A stretch of 64,000 nt of DNA from assembly GCF_032854445.1 (NCBI RefSeq), contig NC_088305.1:9305606-9369605 (forward strand), in the 5' to 3' direction. Below are positions 46,445-57,575 of this stretch, piece by piece (the first letter of the stretch is position 1; the number at the start of each line of letters is the position of its first letter). The notes beneath the pieces are model-generated. The model ran no database searches and was not told the origin of the DNA. It saw only the letters and a program-made list of their open reading frames with translations. Source of the stretch: Liolophura sinensis (Eukaryota; Mollusca; Polyplacophora; Chitonida; Chitonidae). A program made the translations under genes and the position numbers.

Positions 46445-47094
46445 CAAAGTCGAAGATGTGATAGTCAGTCCGATCAGGATCGAACGACACAATCTTGTAG
46501 TCTGGCGAACACTGCATGACTTTAGCTTTGGAGATGAAAACGAAGGCTTGATTCTAGTCATAATGTGGCGCTTGGGCTTTCACTAAACTTCCAAAATGTC
46601 CAAGCCGAAAACTGGAGGCCTATTGTTTTTGTTCGGACAATTGAAACATTCATTTTGGACAATGCTTTATGTCACGTTTCTGCAAACTACAAATCGCAGC
46701 TATTAGAAATAAGCAGCAACAGGTTTCATTGATGTCATATTTGGCGATTTTCAAGTTTGTTCTTCTTTGTCACTTAGTTTGGCTGTCATGTTATATAAAC
46801 TTTTAAAAATTTTTAAACTTTTTCCACGAAATAAAGGGACGGCTCTTTCAGAAAGTTCGTATGAATGTTGAGCAAAAATAGTTATAAAATGTGAAAACAT
46901 TGAAAAAAAACATTAAAATCTGCTAAAAGCTTTTGAAGATCGTCAATGGTCGAATGTATGACATCATAAAAAGTTGAATTTTACTCCATTCAAATTGTAC
47001 GCCCATGTATATTCAGACCAATAAATGTTATTTCGATAGCGAAGGTTATCTGATTGATGATTAATTGGTCAGAATCTAGGCCCCAAAAAAAGAT

Positions 47095-47240
47095 ATTATT
47101 ATACAAATCTCCATTAAAATTCAAGTTCCGGGTCAAGACCAATGGCCTAACACAACCAAACAAATAAGTTGTATTATGTAAGAGATTAGGACGGATTTAT
47201 GGAAAGAGAAGTAGTCAACAGTTTTCAGTGATGATGGTAA
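47095..47240 (-). repeat. Repeat D, partial
   Basis: GTTCCGGGTCAAGACCAATG, AGGACGGATTTATGGAAAGA and GTCAACAGTTTTCAGTGATG match the reverse-orientation D unit. A second piece lies 430 bases further on. Confidence 0.65.
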
Positions 47241-47669
47241 CACGCAAGGAATGTTGTAGACGAATGAAATAAGCCATTTTATAAGTGTGTCGATAATCAA
47301 AATATGTATAAAAAACAAAATATGTATATAAAAAAAACACGAATAAACGCATAATACGTATTATATGGCAATACTGCACTTTTCCAATGGGAGACTCGAG
47401 GACGAGCTACACAGACCGTCCAAATGACAGTAGAACGCATCGTTCTCTTCTGTGACAGCAGTGTGTGTACTTCATACATGAGCACCAATAATTGTGACCT
47501 AATAAAGGAAAGAGCAGATGAGAACAGCTTTGTACAGTCTCTATACTGGCGGGAATGAGTTTTACGAGTTCCTCATTAGGTTAAGCAGCAAGAACGGATT
47601 GTTCGGGTTCTAGAAGACTGAGCAATGTCTTCAGCTCGTTGTGGTAGTTGTACATGAGCCCACATGGAT

Positions 47670-47770
47670 TTATGCGTCGAAACAGACATTCGTATACCAG
47701 CCGTTAACCAATAAGGACGTTCCAGGTCAATAGTCGCAATGCCAATTCCCAAAACGAAGTGAACACCGTC
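47670..47770 (-). repeat. Repeat D, partial
   Basis: GCGTCGAAACAGACATTCGT, CCAGCCGTTAACCAATAAGG, ACGTTCCAGGTCAATAGTCG in D order, reverse orientation. Confidence 0.78.
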
Positions 47771-47877
47771 AGGAAATTACCAAAATAATGTTGAAATTCC
47801 GTGATAAAATGCGAGTTCCATCTTCCATGATTCACTGAATAAATCTATATGTAAAAATAGAAACATAGCTCCTTCCC

Positions 47878-47942
47878 TCCACCAACAACCCCACAGCTCC
47901 CCCCCCCCCCCCCCCCCACCAACAACCCCACCACCACCCCCT
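47878..47942. repeat. C-rich tract with ~19-C run
   Basis: A run of about 19 C residues is flanked on both sides by the direct repeat ACCAACAACCCCAC. The run length is likely to be unstable or misassembled. Confidence 0.9.
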
Positions 47943-48377
47943 TTTAAAAGTTAAACAGGATTTTGCATTAGCGGACGGTTAGATGTTTTTCGGGAGTTCG
48001 CTCGCTTTGTAACAAAATCTGCATACGCAGTGTTTATACAATATGTGTCGTCTAAACTCGTACCAGGTAAAGTATCGGAACGTGATCTATTGAATCTTAA
48101 AATTGTATGCAATCTTCCCGTTACTGAAAGGAAATACGATTTAGTGTGATGAATTTTTAATGACGTGGAGATGTCAATACAGGAAGTCCATGCACATAGA
48201 AGCTTTCTGCAATGAGTTAGAATTGTCAGACTTTAAATGGGTATATGGAAGCAACTGATATTTCATTAAACGCTAATTATATCAAAATGATATCAGAAAA
48301 ATCTAGGGAATAAAAAGGCATAGAAATAATAGATGAAACTATTACCGGTTAATACGTTGCCATTTTTCTTTGTATGT

Positions 48378-48540
48378 ACTGAGCTGTGTTAATACGTGTT
48401 ATTTTAGTATGTTACTGTTTTTTTTATATATTTTCACAGAGCTGTTTGAATATGTGCTATTTTAACATGTTGCCGATTTCACTATGTTTGTAATGGGCAG
48501 TGTGAATACGTGTTATTTTAACAGTGTTTATCACAACAGT
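48378..48540. repeat. diverged tandem repeat, ~60 bp x 3
   Basis: Blocks of the type TTGAATAYGTGYTATTTTAAC recur at roughly 60-base spacing (around 48386, 48446 and 48509), each followed by a T-rich segment with a TTTCAC motif in the first two. Confidence 0.75.
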
Positions 48541-48637
48541 GACGCCCACTTGTTACCCTGCTGGAAGCTCACACTCGGTCGATTGTCTCATTATACGATA
48601 TATTATGGCACATCTTCATGGCATTGTAAAGGTACGG

Positions 48638-49380
48638 CAGACTTGGGATGTAATTAAAGCGAATTTTGGTCCCATGTTCACCCACATTAGCCATGGTGTC
48701 TGTACATCAGGATAGAACTATAAAAAAAACCTTTGTTAGGAAAGAATCATTCAGAGAAAAAAAAGGCAAAAAAGAAAAAAAAAGAGAAAAGGAAGAAGAT
48801 AAAACGAACCTTGAAGAGGAGCTAAAATTCCATTTGACCAGTGTCAGTGTATGCGTAAACCAGAACGTTTTTACTATGATTTGTCTTCAAATGGAAATCG
48901 TATTGGAAATGTATGAGACTAAAGTGCTTCTTTTTTTCTCGGAAGATTTACACCACAGCCTAGAATCAAATGGATTCTGTGATGGATTAAGTATCGTATT
49001 TCGTTTCCCGCAGTGAAAGATGACCCTAACGTACATGTCTTGTTTTATGTCGCTATATTTCGTGAAAAAGGTGTTGTTCATCACACCCATCACGCATAAT
49101 TATAAGATAAAATGACTCGTGCATTTTAATGGCAACTGATGTCCTTAGGGCTGTAATTTATATCATTAGTACGGGACTGGCTGTCCAAAGAAACATCTGT
49201 ATATTTATGAATTTAATTGACGGGAAGTTCTTAATAAAGGCCTACGGGCCGTACGGAGGAGGTCTGCCTGGCGTCAGAGAAATGACTGGTTTGATAAATG
49301 TGAGAGTGATAAAACTCTCTGCTTCTTACCTCCAGCGTTCGTGTTTGGTTTTTTTTTTCAATTTAACTCGGATTGGCTGA
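48638..49380 (+). repeat. Repeat G, copy 3
   Basis: Longest copy together with copy 1. CAGTGAAAGATGACCCTAAC, GTCTTGTTTTATGTCGCTA, ACTCGTGCATTTTAATGGCA, CTGGCTGTCCAAAGAAACAT, CGGAGGAGGTCTGCCTGG, GTTTGATAAATGTGAGAG and CGGATTGGCTGAT in order. An A-rich purine tract (48722-48808) is inserted or expanded compared with copy 1. Confidence 0.85.
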
Positions 49381-51974
49381 TATTTAGTCTATTTTTTATT
49401 GGAAAGAGTAATTTATTTGTATATCAGCGGCGGAGATGTTAAAATTAAGTCGACTACATAGAACATTGCTGGTTAAGATGTATATGTGTACCTATATGTA
49501 TACTTGCATAAAAAAGTGTACCGTTTCGTACACATTTGTTTGTGTACCTGACGATGCAAAGAAGAATTTGGTATTCAATTACAGGTGTAGGTACTTATGA
49601 TGATGCAAGGCACACATTTAATTTATTATTCATGTCCACATGTTAAATAGTTAATGGGTGCCTGTGGTACGTATCTTGTGTAATTTTGGCACACAGTTGC
49701 TTCCAGAGAGAACGGATATTTGTTAAACTCATTATATTATCATATCCTCGCGATTTGGCCCCATTCCGCAATGATCCAAGGAATCTTTCCTGCGATTGTT
49801 TGAAGCGATGTGGTGATGTTGTGATGCTGTGGAGTTCTGAGTGCTTAAGGTTTACGGCTTTATGTATTCAAATTCTTTATGATTTTTATTCTGCCGTACT
49901 CAGATGCCTGTTTTCAAAGCAAACTCTGAAAATCTACGCAAATAAGGGGTCACAGGAAATGTGGCTTGTTTTACGTTCGGTACAGTAAAGGAAGATTGAT
50001 GTCAGCCATGATGTCTATTCCTAGATGTCGTCTAGATTGTCTTGTCGCAGCCAGCTGCATGTACTTGTTTCTCCGTTTTTTGCCAAGAAGCGAACTGTAA
50101 CGGGCATTAAGCCTTCTTGCAGTACACTATTTACTAAACAGCACGGTGTTGACAGTGTGTATACCAAGGTATTTTTATTTTGTTATCAGCGTATCAGTAA
50201 CAATATGACGCAAGCCTGCTTAACTGCATTCCTTGCCACAGCCGCTGCAAAATGTGCTGTTTCCTAAGAGTTTTGCCCTTTATCATTACCGATAAACCTA
50301 TCTTTGTATGAGTGACATAGTTTTAATTATAGGACATAAACTGTCAATCATGTAAGAGAATTAAATATCAGTTGCCCATTTTGCACAAGCAAGAATGCTA
50401 CTTACCTTATTCTCAACGGCCATATAAGTTCATCCCTCCCGGGCCTTGCGATAAAGGAAAGATGAATCTAATAGAAGAAATCATGCGCAAATATTTTCAT
50501 GTGATCGATTGGTTCGCAAAGTATGACTCGAACAGTTTCTTTGTTTTGAAAACAGACATATTTTTAAGTGGTACCATTTCTTAGCAGTGCTAGTTTTTAT
50601 ATCGGACGATTGCTTGAATAATGCTGAAAGTTCATAGTCGTCACTATTTCATGTTTATCATTACTTGTCTTATACCCACAAACGTAACATCCTGTACAGT
50701 TGCAACATTCCGCAAAACATTAGATGTCATGTTCAACTCAGGCCCCTTGAAAAGTAAATCGCCCATCTTAAAAGATTTGGAGTCATACATCTTATTGATG
50801 GGCTCATGTTTTAAGACATAAGACGTCAAACGTTTTGACCCACATACAAACCGATCGACCGACAAACAGATTAACTGACTAACACACAGACAGATCAATT
50901 TTTTCAAGATCGGCTAAAATAGGATATTATTCTAACAAACAATATCCAACCCGAATCTTCGTACTTCATCGCCTAAAGGAACACATTTTACAGGGACAGG
51001 GGTCCAGATTCAATGAATAATTTTAGTTTAACACCACAGTGGCATTGTATCAGCCATATTGTGGTGATACAAGTAGGCCCAAGCAGAAATGAACATTGCT
51101 CTTGTGCATTGAATGAGTGTTCAGTTACCAGCTTTCTCACAGAACGTCGTCACGAGGGCCAGATTGAACAGCACTATACGGCGTTAGGTTTGCATGACAT
51201 TAAGTGGAATTCGTTCACCACTCTCAGCATCATTTGTAAAATAAAGCTTTTGTGGGCCAAAAAGCGCATCATACCATCGATCTCTGTGTTGTAGTGTTTT
51301 TACACTGGATAGAGTGTCGTGATATTCATTTATGCGTCAGGATGGATATTCGCATGTACAGGGAGATTACTTCATGACATAGCAAAACGTTTAGAGCCGA
51401 AAAAAATCCTCTAATACAATGCAAAATGCGCCTTCCTTGAATACATGTTATGTTTTGTTGTTTTTAGCTGTACAGAGCAGGTCTAAGAGTTGTTGCTTTT
51501 GATGTTTTTCCTATTTTGATCCGAATGTATAGTTTGAAATGCGCGTACGTCGCAGCTTCTGCACATTGGTTTTCATTTCTCGTTTTTAGCCTCCGGTAAT
51601 TATAAACTGTATGTATTTGTCTTTTAAGTATCCTTTAAAAGACGAAAAAAAGTGTTATTGCTGATTGTGCTGAGTTGATTTCGCTGTGAGAGGGCAATCA
51701 TATTGTCTTCTGAGGCTGGGCCATATTATTAAGCTTGCATTTAATAATCTGTGAAAAAGAAGGAAATCTTTCTTAAATTATACATGCTTAATTTACTTGC
51801 TAAAACGCCATTGTGTTGATGTAATTATTGGTTTGTTTCAAGTATTTTATCTTCAGCTGCTGCACTGAACATCAATTTATTCACTTATGATAAAATGTTC
51901 TTTTATAACCTGCAATAATAAGCATCCCCATCAGACATATTTTAAATGGCCACTTTTAGCATTTTCCACAATGC
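49381..51974. other. no feature seen
   Basis: No gene or dispersed repeat recognised in this part of intron 1. The open frames on either strand lack motifs. Confidence 0.45.
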
Positions 51975-52215
51975 AGAGAGTAAAAGAAGAAGGACGACGA
52001 CAGTGTGATACTTGACACATGGTCACGCTTAACCGGTGAAAACCGGCCTCCTGTCCATTTACCTCAGCCAGGGTTTAAATCTAGCAATTCATGTAAATGT
52101 TTAAAAAGTAGCAATCACATCACGGCTTAAGGGGAATGAGGAGAACAAATATGTAGTGATGTTCAATGGAGTTTATTTGATGTCACTGGTATGGAAGTAC
52201 TCAAAGTGCTGTACT
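51975..52215 (+). repeat. Repeat E, diverged
   Basis: ACGACAGTGTGATACTTGAC, GGTCACGCTTAACCGGTGAA, TTCATGTAAATGTTTAAAAA, TAGTGATGTTCAATGGAGT and GATGTCACTGGTATGGAAGT follow E order. Confidence 0.78.
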
Positions 52216-53845
52216 ATCAAATAAAACAACTATCACATGGAAAGAAGGGATTGGGCTTTGGGGACTTTTAGTGCGCTATAAAACTCAGGGCTTGCATTTG
52301 TCAAGCAAATTAAGTCATAAACTCTGAAAGGGCTTAATAAGACAAGTTATGAACAGGAATAAATTCAAATTGTGGTTGGTATAGTGTTCTGTAGTAATTA
52401 AGCAATGTACAAATTTTGAATTTCTATAGCATTTTAACAATTGAACAATTTCAGTTTTAGACTTAAATATTAAGACGCTTGATAACTCACTGTCCTGTTT
52501 TATGCCGGAATACAACATAAAACCCTATGCAATAAATTGTAAACATCCACAGCAGGATGAGTAAATCCAACATATTTGCAATGTCGACAGCTGTTGACGC
52601 CACGTTTGACTAATAATCCTGTACACAAAGCCCGTGTGGACGTGTTTACTCCATACCTGCACTCTTGCTCGAAGCCATCGCTTGGATGTCACGTATCCGG
52701 TCATTAGCCTCTGTGAAGATTATGGGCTTTAGATCAACTTCCTGATTGAAGACTTCCTGGATCCGGTTTTGCGTTACCCCAGGGGCTTACACTTAATTAT
52801 GAAATTATAAAGTCTAAGAAACATTAACTTATATGGCAAATAATACCTCGGCTTGAAGTCTGTTTTTATCATGTTTCCAATGAATCTAAACATTGCATCA
52901 AGAAAAAAGGGATTGTCTGGAAAATGCCGAATATTTATCGTTTTCCCGTCTTCATTTTGAAAGAGGAAGTAATGAAAGGATGCATATATCTTCTTAATAT
53001 TCGTTACTTTCATGACGCTAAAGAAATAAAATTAATGAAATAAATCCAAGACGAAAATGAAATCAACATTTTAAGCGACTAGAAGCTATTTTCAGATTAA
53101 TTTGTGGTTTTTATCGTATAAGCGTGACCCATTATTTATTTCTTTGCTAATTCTAGATGGCGATATCCGTTTTCTTTATGTCGTTTTTTTTCACTTTCTT
53201 TCGCTTTCCATTTTGTTCTGGTTTCTTGCGACATGCTCAATGTACGTTTCAATAAAAAGTCATAAACATTGTGACTCTTATAAAAGGTCAGACTCTGTAG
53301 CTCAGCTCTTTGTATTCATACACGCCGGTTTCACCGTTTTTATCTGTAAGTCGTTAGACGATGTACAGAAGTAATGTAGAAAAGGAGAGAAATTGCCGTT
53401 CACCCAAGCCTACTTATGTACATTTTAAGGGATGTATCCAAATCCACGGTAGCATGTGCTCCGGGTGCAGAGTTCTCTTGTCAGCTGATACTAAAGGAAC
53501 TGTTACATTTGTAAATACAAAAAAGAGCACAGATAATCCTTTATTTCCCCAACCTCTGATCTCTTGCCAATGGCCGCTATCTTCGTTCTTATAGCACCCA
53601 GTTCTAATCTCAGTGAATGTAGAGAGAAGATCTCATTCGCGAGCAGCGATCTCGTGTTAAACTTTAGCATTCGAAACCTCGTTCTCTTTTAGGATCAAAT
53701 CGAGAACAACGATTCGAATACCTGCACGCCCCAGGAATAAGGAAAAGCGATGGTTCCTTGGAGTCGGAGTACCTCGTTGTAGTGCTTCATGAGATATTGA
53801 TTTTTTCTTTACGACTGGTGTATTCTTTTCGCCTAATAGAATATA
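52216..53845. other. no feature seen
   Basis: No gene or clear repeat. Frames at 53102-53374 and 53361-53594 have no recognisable domain. Confidence 0.45.
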
Positions 53846-53980
53846 TTTATTTATTTATTTGGTGTTTTACGCTGTACTCAAGAATATTTCACTTATACGA
53901 CGGCGGCCAGCATTATGTTGAGAGGAAACTAGGCAGAGCCCGGGGGAAATTCACGACCATCCTCAGGTTGCTGACAGACA
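53846..53980 (-). mobile_element. SINE A, 5'-truncated
   Basis: AT tail, GGTGTTTTACGCTGTACTCA, CTTATACGACGGCGGCCAGC, GGCAGAGCCCGGGGGAAATT and CTCAGGTTGCTGACAGAC in reverse family order. Confidence 0.9.
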
Positions 53981-54844
53981 ACCCCATTTTTTCTGCACAA
54001 TGTTAACTTGACCTCTGTTTTACCTGATGATCATTTGTATGTATTAATTTATTTTTTTTCCAACGTTTATGGGTGGAACAAAAACGCAGTGCCCGAAGTA
54101 AACTAGCGACCAACGAATGTTCCTGAAGCTACTTTTGACGATTCAGCGAAATCTTGATTCGAAGTTTCGAATCCGACTTGATCAACGCCTTTGTTCAATA
54201 AACTAGCGTTCATCATTACAAGGGGAAGTAACTGGATTTTGTTCTGGTGCTAGTCTTTAAATCTTGTACACTGCAATATACACCGACATAGTTTTGCAAG
54301 ATTTTAAGGGAAGTTTCTTATGCCCTTATATGTAAGGATATTTCAGTAATGCAACGCTTGATTTTCCGCGCCATTTTCTCTTGTATTAGGGAAGCCCTCT
54401 GTATTGGAACACTGACCAATGCCCCTGAGCAATTCCCCGAGAATTCTTTGCGATGTTTCTTCGCCACGTAACAAACATCTGTCGGTTCATCAATTTTCCA
54501 ATTTTATTGACCGACTACTCTCACGAAGACCAAGTAGCACTGGTTCTTTGCTTGCATTGAACCTCTCCAAATGTTTGCACCTATTAAGTTTGGAATCTTC
54601 TCCGGTATCTGTTTGTCTAAGCTGTTTCTGTGTGTTGGTATTGGTTGTTTTTGCGAATTAGTCTTTTTTTGCGCCCAATTTTTTGTTAGTCTGAAATGCT
54701 TTTACAGTAGTAATTGGCTGGTTATGTGTAACTGTGGATATCCCGTCTGGAAAGTTGCACTTTCTTCATCTTTGTAGCAAAGTAAATGATGTAAATAGTG
54801 TACACCATAGATAATGACAGTTGGAAAACAGCCGCACGCAATCG

Positions 54845-55042
54845 GAGGTCTACGGACTCATTTAGGGTTTCACTGTAACGGTTAGAGTAAACCCTTAAAC
54901 ACCAGCAATCTACATGCTCCAGCACCATGTCCTAAGTAGAATTTGGTAAAAAAATTACAGTGATATCAGTTACAAATGTATTAGACGTTAATGGTCTAGA
55001 ATAACTCAAAACGCTGTGTGTTATAATTACATTTAGTAAACA
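54845..55042 (+). repeat. Repeat E, partial
   Basis: CAGAGTTAGG-type middle is poor, but GTAGAATTTGGTAAAAAAAT, TTACAGTGATATCAG, TATTAGACGTTAATGGTCTA and GAATAACTCAAAACGCTGTG follow E order. It lies just upstream of exon 2. Confidence 0.7.
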
Positions 55043-55162
55043 TTCACAATGCGAACAAAGCAAACGAGGTCTTTGTCATGTAGCAGAATCCTGGTTTATG
55101 CAGAAATACAGTGTAAAAGCATAAAGCATGGTAAGTGAAACCAGAGCAAGTGGTGCCACTGT

Positions 55163-55222
55163 AAAACGGTGACAAATGGTTACAAGCACGCTGTGAAATA
55201 CGGTCTCTTGCAAATTGCTTAA
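55163..55222 (+). repeat. Repeat E, 5' piece beside exon 2
   Basis: AACGGTGACAAATGGTTACA and GTGAAATACGGTCTCTTGC match the early part of E. It ends about 40 bases before the exon 2 acceptor. The order of pieces (3' part first, then 5' part) suggests two insertions or a rearranged copy. Confidence 0.6.
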
Positions 55223-55264
55223 AACAATGTGTATAAAATAGATGCATTGTCTACCTTTGCCCAG

Positions 55265-55400
55265 GTCACCCTTCACGCCACGTGCCTCACGCTCACGGCT
55301 ATGACCATAGATCGGTACTTCGCCATCGTCCATCCGCTTAGTTCCATCACCAGGCGAACTCTCAAGGCAGCTTTGATCGCCAACACTCTGACATGGGCAG
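55265..55400 (+). CDS. KISS1R-like: kisspeptin receptor-like GPCR, second coding exon
   Basis: Encodes residues 113-157 plus the first base of codon 158: most of TM3 (THATCLTLTAM-type stretch without its first base shift), the G-protein-coupling DRY motif at 128-130, ICL2 (VHPLSSITRRT) and TM4 up to its conserved tryptophan W156. It starts in phase 0 after TACCTTTGCCCAG and ends in phase 1 at GGGCAG|GTAAGT (55401). The 136-base length and both boundary positions equal those I recall for exon 3 of vertebrate KISS1R, which together with the ATCLTLTAM pattern favours a kisspeptin receptor over galanin or allatostatin-A receptors. That comparison is from memory. Intron retention would stop two codons later. 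The frame on the opposite strand is a shadow. Confidence 0.95.
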
Positions 55401-55418
55401 GTAAGTAACACGCAGCAC

Positions 55419-56716
55419 TCTTAAGTATATGTATCCAGTCCCATCACACCTTCAGCTTAGTCTACAACCAGCCACATCACACCAACAGTTAAGCTTACAC
55501 CAGCCCCATCACAATGGCAGATAAGTCTATACCTAGCCTCATCTCCCCGACAGCTAAGTCTACACCCAGCCCCATCTCACCGACAGCTAAATGTACACCC
55601 AGTCCCATCACACCGACAGTTAAGTCTACTCCCAACCCCATCACACCGACAGTTAAGTCTACCCCCAACCCCATCTCACCGACAGTTAAGTGTACACCCA
55701 GTCCCATCACACCGACAGTTAAGTCTACTCCCAACACCATCACACTGACATATAAGTCTACTCCCAGCCCCATGTCACCGACAACTAAGTGTACACGCAG
55801 TCCCATCACACCGACAGTTAAGTCTACTCCCAACCCCATCCAACCGACATATAAGTTTACACCCAACCCCATCTCACCGACATATAAGTGTACACCCAGC
55901 TCCATCACACCGACAGCTAAGTGTACACCCAGTCCCATCACACCGACAGTTAAGTCTACTCCCAGCCCCATGTCACCGACAACTAAGTGTACACGCAGTC
56001 CCATCACACCAACAGTTAAGTCTACTCCCAACCCCATCACACCGACATATAAGTGTACACCAGCCCCATCTCACCGACAGCTAAGTGTACATCCAGTCCC
56101 ATCACACCGACAGTTAAGTCTACTCCCAACCCATCGCACCGACAGTTCAGTCTACTCCCAACCCCATCACACCGACATATAAGTCTACACCCAGCCCAAT
56201 CTCACCGACAGCTAAGTGTACACCCAGCCCCATCACACCGACAGCTAAGTGTACACCCAGTCCCATCACACTGACAGATAAGTTTACACCCAGCCCCATC
56301 TCACCGACAGCTAAGTGTACATCCAGTCCCATCACACCGACAGCTAAGTGTACGCCCAGTCCCATCACACCGACAGTTAAGTCTACTCCCAACCCCATCA
56401 CACCGACATATAAGTCTACACCCAACCCCATCACACCGACAGCTAAGTGTACACCCAGTCCCATCACACTGACATATAAGTTTACACCCAGCCCCATCTC
56501 ACCGACAGCTAAGTGTACACCCAGTCCCATCACACTGACAGATAAGTGTACACCCAGTCCCATCACACCGACAGTTAAGTCTACTCCCAACCCCATCACA
56601 CAGACATATAAGTGTACAACCAGCCCATCACACCGACAGGTAAGTCAGCACGATCATACCAACAACTCAGTCTACATCCAACATCATCACTCCGACAGCT
56701 AAGTCTACACCCATTG
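55419..56716. repeat. 33-bp minisatellite next to exon 2 donor
   Basis: About 39 units of 33 bases of the type ACAGYTAAGTSTACWCCCA followed by a RCCCCATCACACCG-like half. Variants alternate between CAGTTAAGT, CAGCTAAGT, CAGATAAGT and CATATAAGT. The plus strand is very poor in G. Because 33 is a multiple of three, long frames run through both strands (55514-56182 plus; 55495-56040 and 56147-56599 minus) with an 11-residue period of the KSTPNPITPTV type. These are repeat by-products inside an intron, not genes. The array starts about 20 bases after the donor. Confidence 0.97.
56637..56645 (+). promoter_or_regulatory. consensus splice donor inside minisatellite
   Basis: One unit reads CAG|GTAAGT, a full match to the metazoan 5' splice-site consensus and identical to the real exon 2 donor over these nine bases. 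Other units have T, C or A where the first G of the intron should be. Whether it is used is unknown. Confidence 0.6.
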
Positions 56717-57369
56717 CCAATGATGCTTATTTTCAAATCTTGGATGCACACGAGGTGAGAGTTCTAATCCAGCCTAGGCAAGGATTTTGTCATTTCTCTT
56801 TTATTGCTAGTGAGCCCTTAGTAACAATAAGCATTCAAATGTCAATATGGTGTGCATATCGCCTTCGGGTTTCATCCTCCGATAAATCTAACCCGCATCG
56901 CAGAGGGGAAATCTTCCTTAGTATGGCGTTGAACAACGGCCATTTAAGTAAAACGTCCACGCCTTTACATACCGCGTCTTTTTTTGAGAAAATGCATGTC
57001 AGATGAACTGATTCACAGGATTTACCACATGAAAATCAACAAAGTAACAGCGACTAGTAAGAATGATAGACGTGTAATTTCACTGGGTGAGAATGAAATA
57101 TCTGCCTCTCCACTTTCTTTTAAAGATCTAGACTGACTCGCCTGGAATTCACAGACAATTTAATACCTGTACCGTAACCAACTCTTTACGAGTTATGTTA
57201 CCTTGGCTGACATTTTAACGTAACAGCCATCTAACAATATTCATGTCGTTATAATAGCGCAGTGAATCAGCCCAAACCCTAACGAAAACCGGAAGGAAGC
57301 CTCCTCCCCCACCCCCCACCCCACACACACTCAATTCACTCATCCCAGTAATCTTCACCATCTAGTTTT
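56717..57369. other. no feature seen
   Basis: No gene. A short C-rich stretch lies at about 57300-57350. Confidence 0.5.
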
Positions 57370-57575
57370 CTATTTATTCATTCATTTATTTGTTGATTAA
57401 CGCCATACGCAAAGATTTTTCGTTTATACGACGACGGTCAGTGTTGTGGGAAGAAGAAATATGGGAGCCCTCAGAAAAATTACATTGTTGGTGGAACACG
57501 AGGTTTGAACGCGTACGTCGTGTATCCTGGCCCGTAAAAGGCAGGCATTTCTAACCACTATACCACTCTGCGCAC
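57370..57575 (-). mobile_element. SINE A-like body with a different tRNA head
   Basis: The plus-strand left part (AT tail, TTGATTAACGCCATACGCAA, TTTATACGACGACGGTCAG) is family A 3' end. The head differs: on the minus strand it reads GCGCAGAGTGGTATAGTGGT with A-box TGGTATAGTGG and B-box GCGTTCAAACC, unlike the Leu/Ser-like head at 37762-38015. The centre of family A is largely missing. Confidence 0.8.

Larger units (their letters stand above)
16998..55264 (+). other. receptor intron 1, about 38.3 kb
   Basis: GTAAGT donor at 16998 and a TACCTTTGCCCAG acceptor ending at 55264; phase 0, inside TM3. No other gene was found inside on either strand apart from a dead Tc1 transposase. Retention would add 30 residues to exon 1 and then stop at 17090. 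The intron holds most of the repeats listed below. Confidence 0.85.

Noticed and set aside
55076-55411. Minus-strand frame of 111 codons
   Set aside because: It is the shadow of receptor exon 2 on the opposite strand.
55495-56599. Long frames of 222, 181 and 150 codons on both strands
   Set aside because: They are a by-product of a stop-free 33-bp repeat unit (multiple of three) and lie inside intron 2 of the receptor.
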